DNA from: Arcobacter sp. LA11
GTDB taxonomy: Bacteria > Campylobacterota > Campylobacteria > Campylobacterales > Arcobacteraceae
Assembly (NCBI RefSeq): GCF_001895145.1
Contig: NZ_BDIR01000002.1
Location: 1-64,000 of the forward strand
Direction of reading: 5' to 3'
Length of the DNA: 64,000 nt
Shown in pieces: positions 33,769 to 44,192 of the stretch (positions are counted from its first letter, which is position 1; every line of letters begins with the position of its first letter). The position numbers and the translations under genes were made by a program. A model generated the notes under the pieces. That model saw only the letters and a list, made by a program, of their open reading frames with translations. It searched no databases and was not told the DNA's origin.

Positions 33769-34922
33769 TGAAAAAATTTCTAGTAGTCTTTTTATTTTTA
33801 GCAAGTTTTTTATTTGCAAATGAATTTGTAAATAAAGAGAGTTCAGCTTTTGGTACACCAATTAATAAGCAGACTACTAGTCCTGTAAAAAGTTATGTAG
33901 GAACAAAAAATTTATATTTATCATATATAAATTATCCAAAGCATATCTATAAAAACCAAAGATTTGAAATTGAAGTAAAAGCTTTAATTACAAGAAAAAA
34001 TTACGATTATATACAAACTAGATTTTTAAATGGAAAAAATATGATTCCATTAAATCCAAAAGAAAAATGGAAAAAATCTACAAATACTAAGAATACATAT
34101 ACAAATAAGTTTTATTTTAAATCTTATGAGAGTAAATTTCAAATGCCTACAATTGAAGTTAGACTTTATAAGGGTAAAACTTTAATGGAAGCTAGAAGAA
34201 TTTCTGGTCTTAATGTTACATTTTCTGAAATTGCAAAAAGTGATGAGAGATTTACAAATGTAATTGCAAAAGATTTTAAAATTGTTACTTCGAAGACTAA
34301 ACAATATACAAATAAAGAAGCTTTAACAATAATTGATATTGTTTCAAATCATTCTAATCTTGAAGACTTTTATATAAAAGGTTTTAAAGAACAAGGAATT
34401 ACAGTTATTGAGGATAATTATCCTAATCAACATGTAATATATTATATTGTAATACCTATACATAAAAAATCTATAATTTTTAATTACTATAATACAACTG
34501 ATAATAAATTTGAAAAAATTATTCTTCCTATAACTTTAGAAGAGGAATTAGTTAGTACTCAAACTGATTTAAATCCAAATAATTCTAGTTTTGAATTTTA
34601 TAAAAAAATAGCAGTTGGTGTTTTAGCTATTATTCTTTTAATACTTTTTGTTTGGAAAAGAAAATATATATTTTTAGTATTATTTTTAATAGTAGCAATA
34701 GTATTTATGTTGTTTGCAATGCCTAATAAAACTATTAGATTAAAAGAAAATAGTGTTATTTATATTTTACCAACAAAAAATTCAACTATTTTTCAAAAAA
34801 CTAAAAAAGAAATAGTTGTAGAAGATATGAAAAGAAAGAATGACTTTGTTAAAATTATGATTGGTTCAGGCGATAATAAATTTATTGGGTGGGTAAAAGA
34901 AAAAGATGTTATCAAGAATTAG
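33768..34922 (+). CDS. uncharacterised exported protein with SH3-like C-terminus
   Basis: A 384-residue protein starting at GTG one base into the purQ stop. It has a Sec signal peptide (about 1-18), a ~260-residue periplasmic beta-rich region (possible BatD-like fold, from the ITRKNYDYIQTRF and SGLNVTF segments), two membrane helices (about 280-297 and 300-318), and a final SH3-like domain (VIYILPTKNSTIF to GWVKEKDV). I do not recognise a named family. The overlap with purQ and the 17-bp overlap with plsC show that it is co-translated with both. An envelope role is likely from topology. Confidence 0.75.
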   Translation: MKKFLVVFLFLASFLFANEFVNKESSAFGTPINKQTTSPVKSYVGTKNLYLSYINYPKHIYKNQRFEIEVKALITRKNYDYIQTRFLNGKNMIPLNPKEKWKKSTNTKNTYTNKFYFKSYESKFQMPTIEVRLYKGKTLMEARRISGLNVTFSEIAKSDERFTNVIAKDFKIVTSKTKQYTNKEALTIIDIVSNHSNLEDFYIKGFKEQGITVIEDNYPNQHVIYYIVIPIHKKSIIFNYYNTTDNKFEKIILPITLEEELVSTQTDLNPNNSSFEFYKKIAVGVLAIILLILFVWKRKYIFLVLFLIVAIVFMLFAMPNKTIRLKENSVIYILPTKNSTIFQKTKKEIVVEDMKRKNDFVKIMIGSGDNKFIGWVKEKDVIKN

Positions 34923-35595
34923 AGGTATAATTGTTTTAATACAATTTTCTATTACTGTTGCAGTTGTAATTGCAGCAATGTATCTTTTTAGAAATTATAC
35001 TCATAAAATTATAAAATTTTGGATGAAAATTCAGATTTATCTTTTAGGTATCAAACTTGAAGTAGAAGGTACTTTAGACGAGTCATGTGATTTAGTAATT
35101 ATGAATCACCAAAGTTTACTAGACATAATAGTTATGGAACATTTACATCCAAAAGATTTAGCATGGGTAGCTAAAAAAGAGATATCTGATCTTTTCTTTT
35201 TTGGACATATTATAAAAGCTCCAAGAATGATATCAATCGATAGGGAAAATAAAGCTGGAATAATTCATATGCTAAAAGAGGCAAAGAATCGGCTTTCTAA
35301 AGGTAGACCAATTGCAATGTTCCCAGAAGGAACAAGAAGTACTGGAAAAGAGATGTTAAAGTTTAAATCTGGTGCTGCTATGGTTGCAAATAAATTAAAT
35401 TTAAAAGTACAACCTTTAATTATTATTAATACAAAAGATATATTAGACTCTCAAAAACTTACAGCAACTCCAGGAAGAGTTAAAGTTATCTATTTAGATT
35501 CGGTTCAAGCAGATAAAAAGAGTGATTGGTTTGCGCAAACTGAAAAAAATATGAATGATATTTTTAATAAAGAGATGAAAAAATATGACTCTTAG
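34906..35595 (+). CDS. plsC: 1-acyl-sn-glycerol-3-phosphate acyltransferase
   Basis: A 229-residue membrane-associated acyltransferase. An N-terminal hydrophobic helix is followed by NHQSLLD (the HX4D catalytic motif near 65-71) and FPEGTRS near 140-146. It makes phosphatidic acid in phospholipid synthesis. The gene overlaps the unknown exported protein gene by 17 bp and crcB by 11 bp, so it is translationally coupled to both. Confidence 0.92.
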   Translation: MLSRIRGIIVLIQFSITVAVVIAAMYLFRNYTHKIIKFWMKIQIYLLGIKLEVEGTLDESCDLVIMNHQSLLDIIVMEHLHPKDLAWVAKKEISDLFFFGHIIKAPRMISIDRENKAGIIHMLKEAKNRLSKGRPIAMFPEGTRSTGKEMLKFKSGAAMVANKLNLKVQPLIIINTKDILDSQKLTATPGRVKVIYLDSVQADKKSDWFAQTEKNMNDIFNKEMKKYDS

Positions 35596-35971
35596 TTGGC
35601 AAACAGTTCTAGCTATTGGGACTGGTGGTTTTTTAGGAGCAATTGCAAGAGCATATGTTGTCTATCTTTCCAATAAACATTTTTCTTATGAATTTCCTGT
35701 TGGAATTCTTTTTGTAAATATATTAGGTAGTTTCCTTATTGGAGTTTTATTTGCTATTTTTGCTAATTATACAGTTGATGATTCTTTAAAATCATTTTTA
35801 ACTACTGGATTTTTAGGAGCATTAACTACTTATTCTACATTTGCAATTGAAAGTTTCTTTTTACTTCAAACATCACTACTTTTAGGTATAAGTAATATGG
35901 CTTTAAACCTTTTAGGTTCTGTCTTAGCAGCAGCTAGTGGATATAAACTTTTACACTTTTTTATAAAATAA
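35585..35971 (+). CDS. crcB: CrcB/Fluc fluoride channel
   Basis: A 128-residue protein with four membrane spans. GGFLGAIARAY, NILGSFLIGVLFA and TTGFLGALTTYSTFAIES are the Fluc family motifs, including the TM3 Thr/Ser and Phe box. It exports fluoride as an antiparallel dimer. A single gene is present. There is no room for a fluoride riboswitch because the start lies inside plsC. Confidence 0.93.
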   Translation: MTLSWQTVLAIGTGGFLGAIARAYVVYLSNKHFSYEFPVGILFVNILGSFLIGVLFAIFANYTVDDSLKSFLTTGFLGALTTYSTFAIESFFLLQTSLLLGISNMALNLLGSVLAAASGYKLLHFFIK

Positions 35972-36028
35972 TATAAACTCCTTTTATTTAACTTTGACTT
36001 TAGTCATTTTTTTTAAGCTTCAAGAAGA

Positions 36029-36034
36029 TATAAT
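36029..36034 (+). promoter_or_regulatory. -10 box of tatA
   Basis: TATAAT 33 bp before the tatA ATG, with AAGGA as ribosome-binding site at 36056-36060. The 95-bp gap from crcB holds no clear hairpin. Confidence 0.5.
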
Positions 36035-36066
36035 AATCCTTAAAAATTAAACATTAAGGATTTAAT

Positions 36067-36294
36067 ATGGGTATGCCAGGTGGTATGGAATGGGTATTAA
36101 TTGCTCTAGTAGTATTACTATTATTTGGAGGAAAGAAAATTCCTGAATTAGCAAAAGGTTTAGGAAGTGGAATTAAGAATTTCAAAAAAGCTGTTAAAGA
36201 AGATGATGAAGTTGTATCTACAGACAAAGCTGATGAAATAGAGAAGAAAGCTGAAACAAAATCAGAAGAACCAAACGAAACTAAAACTGTATAA
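36067..36294 (+). CDS. tatA: Sec-independent translocase subunit TatA
   Basis: A 75-residue protein with one N-terminal membrane helix ([26 protein letters not shown], shortened here), the Phe-Gly hinge, an amphipathic helix and an acidic/lysine-rich tail. It forms the pore of the Tat pathway, which would export folded cofactor enzymes. argS follows after 9 bp. No tatB or tatC is next to it. Confidence 0.93.
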   Translation: MGMPGGMEWVLIALVVLLLFGGKKIPELAKGLGSGIKNFKKAVKEDDEVVSTDKADEIEKKAETKSEEPNETKTV

Positions 36295-36303
36295 GATAAA
36301 ATA

Positions 36304-37893
36304 TTGCAAAATAGAGTAAAAAATTATATAGAAAAAGTTTTAGATACAAGTGTTGTATTAGAAAAACCTAAAGATATTTCTTTAGGACATTTTGCAACAC
36401 CTGTTGCATTTTCTTTAGCAAAAGAGCTAAGAAAATCTCCTATGATTATTGCAGATGATTTAGTAAAAAAATTTGATGATAATTCAATGTTTGAAAAAAT
36501 AGAAGCTGTAAAAGGTTTTATTAACTTTAAATTATCAAATAGTTTTCTTGAAGAATTATCTAAAGAAGCCCTTTTAGCTGGTAATGATTTTGCAAAAGAG
36601 AATTCAAAAGATGAAAAAATTTTATTAGAATATGTTTCTGCAAATCCTACTGGTCCTTTACATATTGGACATGCGAGGGGTGCTGTTCTTGGAGATTCTA
36701 TTGCTAGAGTTGGAAAACATTTAGGTTTTGATATTGTTACTGAGTATTATGTAAATGATGCAGGTGCTCAAATGGATATGTTAGGTTTATCAGTTTCTTT
36801 AGCAGGACGAGAGTTTGTATTAAATGAAGAAGTTGAATATCCAGAAACATATTATAGAGGTGACTACTTAATTGATATTGCTAAAAAAGTATTTGAACTT
36901 CATGGAGCTGACATTTTCCATGATGAATCAAGATTTAGAGAAATGGCAATATTTGCAAAAGATATAGTTCTTACTATAATTACAGATGATTTAAAAGATG
37001 CAGGAATAGAGTTTGATAATTTTGTTTCTGAAGCTTCATTATATGATGCATGGTCTGATACAAAAGCTGTTTTATTGGATAATGGTTCTTTATATACAAA
37101 AGATGAAAAGCTTTATTTAAAATCGACTCTTCATGGAGATGATTCTGATAGAGTAGTTGTGAGAGAGAATGGTATTCCTACGTATTTAGCTGGAGATATT
37201 ATCTATCATAAAGACAAGTTTGATAGAGGATATGATCATTACATTAATATTTGGGGTGCTGATCACCATGGATATATAAAAAGAGTTCATGCAGCAATTG
37301 AGTTTTTAGGAAATGATTCTAAAAAACTTGAAATATTGTTATCTCAAATGGTTCAATTACTAAAAGGTGGTGAACCATATAAAATGAGTAAACGAGCAGG
37401 TAATGTAATTTTAATGAGTGATGTAGTAGAAGAAGTAGGAGCTGATGCTCTTAGATTTATCTTTTTAACTAAAAAAAGTGATACTCATCTAGAATTCGAT
37501 TTAGATATGTTGAAAAATCAAGATAGCTCAAATCCAATTTTTTATATTAATTATGCTTATGCAAGAATAAATCAAATATTTAAAAAAGCAGAAAAAAGCT
37601 TTGATGATGTAGTTGATATTTCTTATGAAAATTTAAATCAAGATGCATTAAACTTAGTATATGAATCTTTATTATTGCCTTCAGTATTAAATGAAGCATT
37701 TAGTAAAAGAGATATGCAAAAGATTACAGATTATCTTTATAGTTTAGCTTCATCTATTCATAGGTTTTATAATGAGCATAAAATTGTTGGGACTGATGAA
37801 GAAAGACAGTATTTAAAAGTATTAAGTTTATCAGCTCAAACAATAAGAGTTTGTTTAAATTTATTAGGTATTAAAGCAAAGGAGATTATGTAA
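36304..37893 (+). CDS. argS: arginyl-tRNA synthetase
   Basis: A 529-residue class I synthetase starting at TTG. The HIGH motif appears in GPLHIGHARGAVLGD near 120, and KMSKRAGN near 360 is the KMSKS loop. The N-terminal Add-1 domain (VKNYIEKVLDTS) and the C-terminal anticodon-binding DALR domain are visible. The start follows the tatA stop closely. Its stop overlaps the start of a 44-residue ORF in TAATG. Confidence 0.95.
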   Translation: MQNRVKNYIEKVLDTSVVLEKPKDISLGHFATPVAFSLAKELRKSPMIIADDLVKKFDDNSMFEKIEAVKGFINFKLSNSFLEELSKEALLAGNDFAKENSKDEKILLEYVSANPTGPLHIGHARGAVLGDSIARVGKHLGFDIVTEYYVNDAGAQMDMLGLSVSLAGREFVLNEEVEYPETYYRGDYLIDIAKKVFELHGADIFHDESRFREMAIFAKDIVLTIITDDLKDAGIEFDNFVSEASLYDAWSDTKAVLLDNGSLYTKDEKLYLKSTLHGDDSDRVVVRENGIPTYLAGDIIYHKDKFDRGYDHYINIWGADHHGYIKRVHAAIEFLGNDSKKLEILLSQMVQLLKGGEPYKMSKRAGNVILMSDVVEEVGADALRFIFLTKKSDTHLEFDLDMLKNQDSSNPIFYINYAYARINQIFKKAEKSFDDVVDISYENLNQDALNLVYESLLLPSVLNEAFSKRDMQKITDYLYSLASSIHRFYNEHKIVGTDEERQYLKVLSLSAQTIRVCLNLLGIKAKEIM

Positions 37894-38027
37894 TGAAATG
37901 GTTTATTATTATATTAGTTATAGGTCTTGGTATTGCCATCTCAACCGGTTATATGGGTGGCGCAAAAGATGCAGCAGGAAATTATAATAAAATTATGACC
38001 GGAAAACCAGTTACGCAAAAAAAATAA
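37893..38027 (+). CDS. 44-residue single-span membrane protein
   Basis: An ORF of 44 codons beginning MKWFIIILVIGLGIAISTG and ending GKPVTQKK. It has one membrane helix followed by a short Lys-rich tail. AAAGGAG lies eight bases before the ATG, and the start overlaps the argS stop (TAATG), so it is very likely translated. A terminator follows directly. I recognise no named family. Confidence 0.75.
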   Translation: MKWFIIILVIGLGIAISTGYMGGAKDAAGNYNKIMTGKPVTQKK

Positions 38028-38048
38028 AAGGGTTAAACCTTTTATTTT
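38021..38048. terminator. bidirectional terminator between argS unit and rsfS
   Basis: AAAATAAAAGG pairs with CCTTTTATTTT around a short loop, with A-runs before and T-runs after. It overlaps the end of the 44-residue ORF and the region just after the rsfS stop, so it serves both converging units. Confidence 0.75.
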
Positions 38049-38375
38049 TTATTGAACTCTGTTTTCTAGTTCACTTAAGAACTCTTCAATTGAATATTTT
38101 TCTCTATATTTTTCACTAATTAAGTGAATAAATACATCACCTAAATCAATAATCGTCCATTCGTCATCATCATCAATTCTTAAAAATTCTTCACCTAATG
38201 GTTTTAAATCTGTTTTTAAATAGTTTAACAATGCAAATGCATGTTTAGGATTTAACGTTGTAGCTATTACTACATAATCAACAATATAATCTTTTGAAGT
38301 TAAATCGATAACTTCAATATTTTCAGCTTTTTTTTCATTTAATATTTGCTCAATTTTTTCTAATCTATTACTCAA
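38049..38375 (-). CDS. rsfS: ribosomal silencing factor RsfS
   Basis: A 108-residue protein of the RsfS/Iojap family: NIEVIDLTSKDYIVDYVVIAT near the start and DDDEWTIIDLGDVFIHLISEKYREKYSIEEFL at the end. It binds ribosomal protein L14 and keeps subunits apart in slow growth. It overlaps nadD by 4 bp, the usual order in bacteria. Confidence 0.94.
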   Translation of the reverse strand: MSNRLEKIEQILNEKKAENIEVIDLTSKDYIVDYVVIATTLNPKHAFALLNYLKTDLKPLGEEFLRIDDDDEWTIIDLGDVFIHLISEKYREKYSIEEFLSELENRVQ

Positions 38376-38923
38376 ATTTTACCTTTTTTATGCCAAATTT
38401 TTTTGACATCTTTTCTAATTTTTTTTGGAATATATTTTAAATTAAAAGTATTTCTTAGCTGTGTTGAACTAATTTTTATATCTACTTTTAATCTTTTTAT
38501 ATAATCACTTTCTTTATATTTAATACCATCTCTTGTAACAACAACTAAGGTAACTAAATCTAAAATCTCTCCATACTTATCCCATAAGTGAAAAGATTTA
38601 TAGTTATCAGCTCCTATAACCAAATAAACTTTTGAGGGCTTGTATTTTTCAATTATATATCTTATAGTTTCAATTGAATATACAGCTCTACCTTGTTTTA
38701 TTTCATAATCAGAAACTTTTATATTTTCTTTTTTTGAAAATAGTTTTTTTAGAAGTTTAAATCTTGTTTTTGCATCGAGAAATGATTTAACTTTTAGTGG
38801 ATTTAAATATGCTGGTACAACTATCAATAAATCAATATCTAATTTTTTGAGAATTTTTTTTGCAATAGTTTGATGACCTATATGAGGTGGGTCAAAACTA
38901 CCTCCAAAAATTGCAATTTGCAC
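38372..38923 (-). CDS. nadD: nicotinate-nucleotide adenylyltransferase
   Basis: A 183-residue nucleotidyltransferase opening with FGGSFDPPHIGH, with the HxGH-type motif, and ending with ISSTQLRN, which contains the conserved SxTxxR element. It makes deamido-NAD from NaMN. The start is GTG with AAAGGA upstream. It is coupled to rsfS and divergent from gap across 89 bp. Confidence 0.94.
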   Translation of the reverse strand: MQIAIFGGSFDPPHIGHQTIAKKILKKLDIDLLIVVPAYLNPLKVKSFLDAKTRFKLLKKLFSKKENIKVSDYEIKQGRAVYSIETIRYIIEKYKPSKVYLVIGADNYKSFHLWDKYGEILDLVTLVVVTRDGIKYKESDYIKRLKVDIKISSTQLRNTFNLKYIPKKIRKDVKKIWHKKGKI

Positions 38924-39012
38924 CTAATTTTTTCCTTTAATTTATGATTAACTAATATTATAGCAACTTTTGGATAAAATATCTACCAAATTATAAAGAA
39001 CAAAGGGTAAAT

Positions 39013-40011
39013 ATGGCTGTTAAAGTTGCAATCAATGGTTTTGGGAGAATTGGTAGATGTGTTGCAAGAATTATTGCGTCACGAGAAGATGTTGAATTAG
39101 TGGCAATCAATGATACTGCGACACCAGAAATGTTAGAATATATTACAAAATATGATACTGTACACGGAACATTTAAAGAAGAATTAAAAGTTGAAAATGG
39201 ATATTTAAAAATGGGTAAAGTTAATGCAAAACTTTATTCAACAAGAGATGCAAAAGAGTTAACTTTCACTAAAGAGTGTGGTGCTGAAGTTATTTTAGAA
39301 TGTACAGGTGCTTACCTTACACAAGAAAAATGTCAAGTTCACTTAGATAATGGTGCAAAAAAAGTTGTAATTTCTGCTCCTGCAAAAGATGCTACACCAA
39401 CATTTGTAATGGGTGTTAATGAATCAGAATATGCTGGTCAAGATATTATCTCAAATGCTTCTTGTACTACAAACTGTTTAGGTCCAGTTGCGAAAATTCT
39501 TGATGATGCGTATGGAATTGAAAAAGGTCTTATGACTACAATTCACTCGTATACAAATGATCAAAATATTTTAGATGTAAAACATAAATCAGATAAAAGA
39601 AGAGCAAGAGCAGGGGCTCAAAATATGATTCCTACTTCTACTGGTGCTGCTAAAGCTATGAGATTAATCATGCCTCAACTTGATGGAAAACTACATGGTC
39701 AATCTGTAAGAGTTCCAACTCCAAACGTTTCAATGGTTGATGTAAACTTTGTAGTTAGTAAAAAAACTTCAAAAGAAGAAGTAAATGCTTTATTTGAATC
39801 AAAAGCAAAAGAACTTGCTGGAATAGTTGCAGTTGATAACGATATGTTAGTATCTTCAGATTTAGTAGGAAATACAAATTCTACAATTGTAGCTTCAGAT
39901 TTAACACAAGTTATTGGTGATGATATGATTAAAATTATGACTTGGTATGACAATGAGTGGGGTTACTCTTCAAGACTTATTGATATGGCAGTTTTTGTAG
40001 CAAACAAATAA
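39013..40011 (+). CDS. gap: glyceraldehyde-3-phosphate dehydrogenase
   Basis: A 332-residue enzyme. The NAD-binding start INGFGRIGR and the catalytic Cys in SNASCTTNCL (about 150) are clear, as are HSYTNDQ and NEWGYSSR. It converts G3P to 1,3-bisphosphoglycerate, or the reverse in gluconeogenesis, which is common in Campylobacterota. It heads the gap-pgk-tpiA-fabI operon. A TATAAA box and AAAGGG lie just upstream. Confidence 0.96.
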   Translation: MAVKVAINGFGRIGRCVARIIASREDVELVAINDTATPEMLEYITKYDTVHGTFKEELKVENGYLKMGKVNAKLYSTRDAKELTFTKECGAEVILECTGAYLTQEKCQVHLDNGAKKVVISAPAKDATPTFVMGVNESEYAGQDIISNASCTTNCLGPVAKILDDAYGIEKGLMTTIHSYTNDQNILDVKHKSDKRRARAGAQNMIPTSTGAAKAMRLIMPQLDGKLHGQSVRVPTPNVSMVDVNFVVSKKTSKEEVNALFESKAKELAGIVAVDNDMLVSSDLVGNTNSTIVASDLTQVIGDDMIKIMTWYDNEWGYSSRLIDMAVFVANK

Positions 40012-40025
40012 GGAATTTAATTTAA

Positions 40026-41224
40026 ATGAAATTACAAGAAATTAGAAATTTAGATATTGATGGTAAAAAAATATTCATAAGATGTGACTTTAATGTTCCT
40101 ATGGATGAGTATAATAATATTTCTGATGATAGAAGAATTAGAAGTGCATTAAATACTATTAGGTACTGTATTGATAGAGATTGTTCAGTTATTTTAGCTT
40201 CTCATTTTGGTAGACCTAAAGAAGCATTTGAAGAAAAATATTCACTTAAACCAGTTGCAAAAAGATTACATACTCTTTTAAAACAAGAGATTAAAATGGC
40301 TAAAAATGTAGTTCAAGATGATACTTTAGAAACTGCAAAAAATTTACAAGCTGGTGAAATTTTACTTCTTGAAAATTTAAGATATAATCCAGCTGAAAAA
40401 GCAAATGATGAAGAGTTTGCACAAAAACTTGCATCAATGGCAGACGTATATATCAATGATGCTTTTGGAGTTTCACATAGAGCACATGCTTCTGTTGAAG
40501 CTATTACAAAATATTTTGATGAAGGTAGTAAAGCTGCTGGTTTTTTACTTGCAAAAGAAATTAAGTTTTTCCATCATATTGTTCATGAACCTAAAAGACC
40601 TTTTGTTTCTATTGTAGGTGGTTCAAAAGTTTCTGGAAAACTTGAAGCACTTTATAATCTTGTACCAAAAGTGGATAAAATCTTAATTGGTGGGGGAATG
40701 GCATTTACATTCTTAAAAGCTTTAGGACATGAAATTGGTAACTCTTTAGTTGAAGAGGACTTAATTCCAGAAGCAATCAAGATTATGGAAGAAGCAGAAG
40801 AATTAGGGGTTAAATTTTATTTACCTGTTGATATTGTTGCAGCAGAAGCTTTTGATGCAGAAGCTATTGCAAAACATGTAACAATTCAAGAAATTCCAAA
40901 AAATTGGATGGGACTTGATATTGGGCCTGCAACTGCTCAATTATTTAGATTAGCACTTTCTGATGCAAATACTATTTTATGGAATGGACCAATGGGTGTT
41001 TATGAAATGGAAAAATTTGCTAAAGGAAGTACAAGAATAGCTAACACCGTAGCTCAATCTTTTGCAACAACTGTTGTAGGTGGTGGAGATACTGCTGATT
41101 TAGTTAGAGTAACTGGTGATGAAGATGATATGACATTTATCTCTACTGGTGGTGGTGCTTCTTTAGAATTAATTGAAGGTAAAATTTTACCAGGTGTTAA
41201 AGCTCTGGTACTAGAGGAAGATTA

Positions 41225-41225
<1 letters not shown>
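40026..41225 (+). CDS. pgk: phosphoglycerate kinase
   Basis: A 399-residue two-domain kinase. [17 protein letters not shown] and the C-terminal nucleotide-binding [10 protein letters not shown] with [14 protein letters not shown] are family hallmarks. It follows gap by 14 bp and its stop overlaps the tpiA start (TAATG). Confidence 0.96.
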
Positions 41226-42764
<1,539 letters not shown>

Positions 42765-42898
42765 ATTATAAAGTCTAAGCTTTTGGCAAATACCTGCGTT
42801 GTCAAGTAAATTTTAGAGACTCACTTACTTTTTGTAAGCTCCTCCCTAAAATTTACTCTCCGCCTTGGTCTTTACTCAAAACCTTAGCTTTCTAATTA
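42765..42898. repeat. ~134-bp imperfect inverted-repeat element
   Basis: The stretch folds on itself with a centre near 42831. The inner arms CTTAC-TTTTT-GTAAG are joined to a perfect AGTAAATTTTAG / CTAAAATTTACT pair (about 42805-42816 and 42846-42857). The outer parts (near 42766-42785 and 42877-42896) pair imperfectly. The whole lies just after the fabI stop. It is richer in G and C than nearby intergenic DNA. It may be a non-coding mobile or dispersed hairpin repeat as well as the operon's terminator. Confidence 0.65.
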
Positions 42899-42980
42899 CT
42901 TGAACTATTTGAAAAAGTTTTTGTTTAAAATTTATTGGAGTTTTAAATTAAGATTTTAAGAAATAGGAAAATTATAAATA

Positions 42981-44189
42981 ATGAATATTAATTTTAAAGA
43001 ATTAGCAGAAAAATACCAGACACCTTATTATGTGTATGATTTTGACCATATTACATCTCAATATACGGAATTAAAAGATGCTTTTAAAGCTAGAAAGTCT
43101 TTAGTTGCATATGCTGTAAAAGCAAATTCAAATTTATCAGTTATTAAGCATTTAGCAAGTCTTGGAGCAGGGGCTGATTGTGTATCTATTGGTGAAGTAA
43201 AAAGAGCATTGAAGGTTGGAATTGCACCTTATAAGATTATATTTTCTGGTGTTGGAAAAATAGATGATGAAATTAAACAAGCTCTTGAATTAGATATTTT
43301 AATGATAAATGTTGAAAGTGATGCTGAGTTAAATAGAGTTGAAATAATTGCAAAAGAATTAGGAAAAGTTGCAAGAATTTCAATAAGAGTTAATCCAAAT
43401 ATTGATCCTCAAACACATCCTTATATTTCAACAGGCTTACATGAAAATAAATTTGGAGTAGATATAGATACTGCAAAAAGAATGTATATCCAATGTAAAA
43501 ATTCTGACAGTTTAGAACCTACAGGGATTCATTTACATATTGGGTCACAGTTAACTCAACTTGATCCAATTAAAGAATCAGTAAAAATTGTTGCAGATTT
43601 AGTAAGAAACTTAAAAGCTATAAATATTGAATTGTCTTTTATGGATATTGGTGGTGGATTAGGTATTGTTTATGATGATGAAAAATTAATTGATACAAAT
43701 GATTATGCACAATCAGTTCTAGAAACTATGTTCGGCCTTGATATTACAATCGTATGTGAACCAGGTAGGTTTATGGTTGGAAATTCTGGGGTTTTTGTAA
43801 CAAAAGTTTTATATGAAAAAGTAAATGGTGAAAAAAGATTTGTTATTGTTGACGGAGCTATGAATGATTTAATTAGACCATCACTTTATAATGCATATCA
43901 TAAAATTGAAGTATTTAATGATAATGAAGAACATAGTGATTGTAATTTAGTTGGTCCAGTTTGTGAAAGTGGTGATTTCTTTGCTAAGAATATTGATTTA
44001 CCTAAAACAGAACATAATGATTTAGTTGCAATTTATAGTGCAGGGGCATATTGTTTTACAATGGCTAGTAACTATAATACTAGAGGTAGAGTTGCAGAAA
44101 TTGCAGTTGAAAATGGACAAGATAGATTAATTAGAAAAAGAGAAACTTTTGAAGATATTATTGCTTTGGAAGAGGAGTTTTTAAAATAA
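42981..44189 (+). CDS. lysA: diaminopimelate decarboxylase
   Basis: A 402-residue PLP enzyme making lysine from meso-diaminopimelate. The PLP Lys is in YAVKANSN near 47; HIGSQLT, GGGLGI and EPGRFMVGN follow, and the second-subunit CESGDFF near 330 is present. It starts a five-gene cluster with the HAD gene, pheA, hisC and dxs. Confidence 0.95.
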   Translation: MNINFKELAEKYQTPYYVYDFDHITSQYTELKDAFKARKSLVAYAVKANSNLSVIKHLASLGAGADCVSIGEVKRALKVGIAPYKIIFSGVGKIDDEIKQALELDILMINVESDAELNRVEIIAKELGKVARISIRVNPNIDPQTHPYISTGLHENKFGVDIDTAKRMYIQCKNSDSLEPTGIHLHIGSQLTQLDPIKESVKIVADLVRNLKAINIELSFMDIGGGLGIVYDDEKLIDTNDYAQSVLETMFGLDITIVCEPGRFMVGNSGVFVTKVLYEKVNGEKRFVIVDGAMNDLIRPSLYNAYHKIEVFNDNEEHSDCNLVGPVCESGDFFAKNIDLPKTEHNDLVAIYSAGAYCFTMASNYNTRGRVAEIAVENGQDRLIRKRETFEDIIALEEEFLK

Positions 44190-44192
44190 TAT

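Noticed and set aside
35500-35585. Fluoride riboswitch before crcB
   Set aside because: The crcB start lies inside plsC, and I see no riboswitch fold there.
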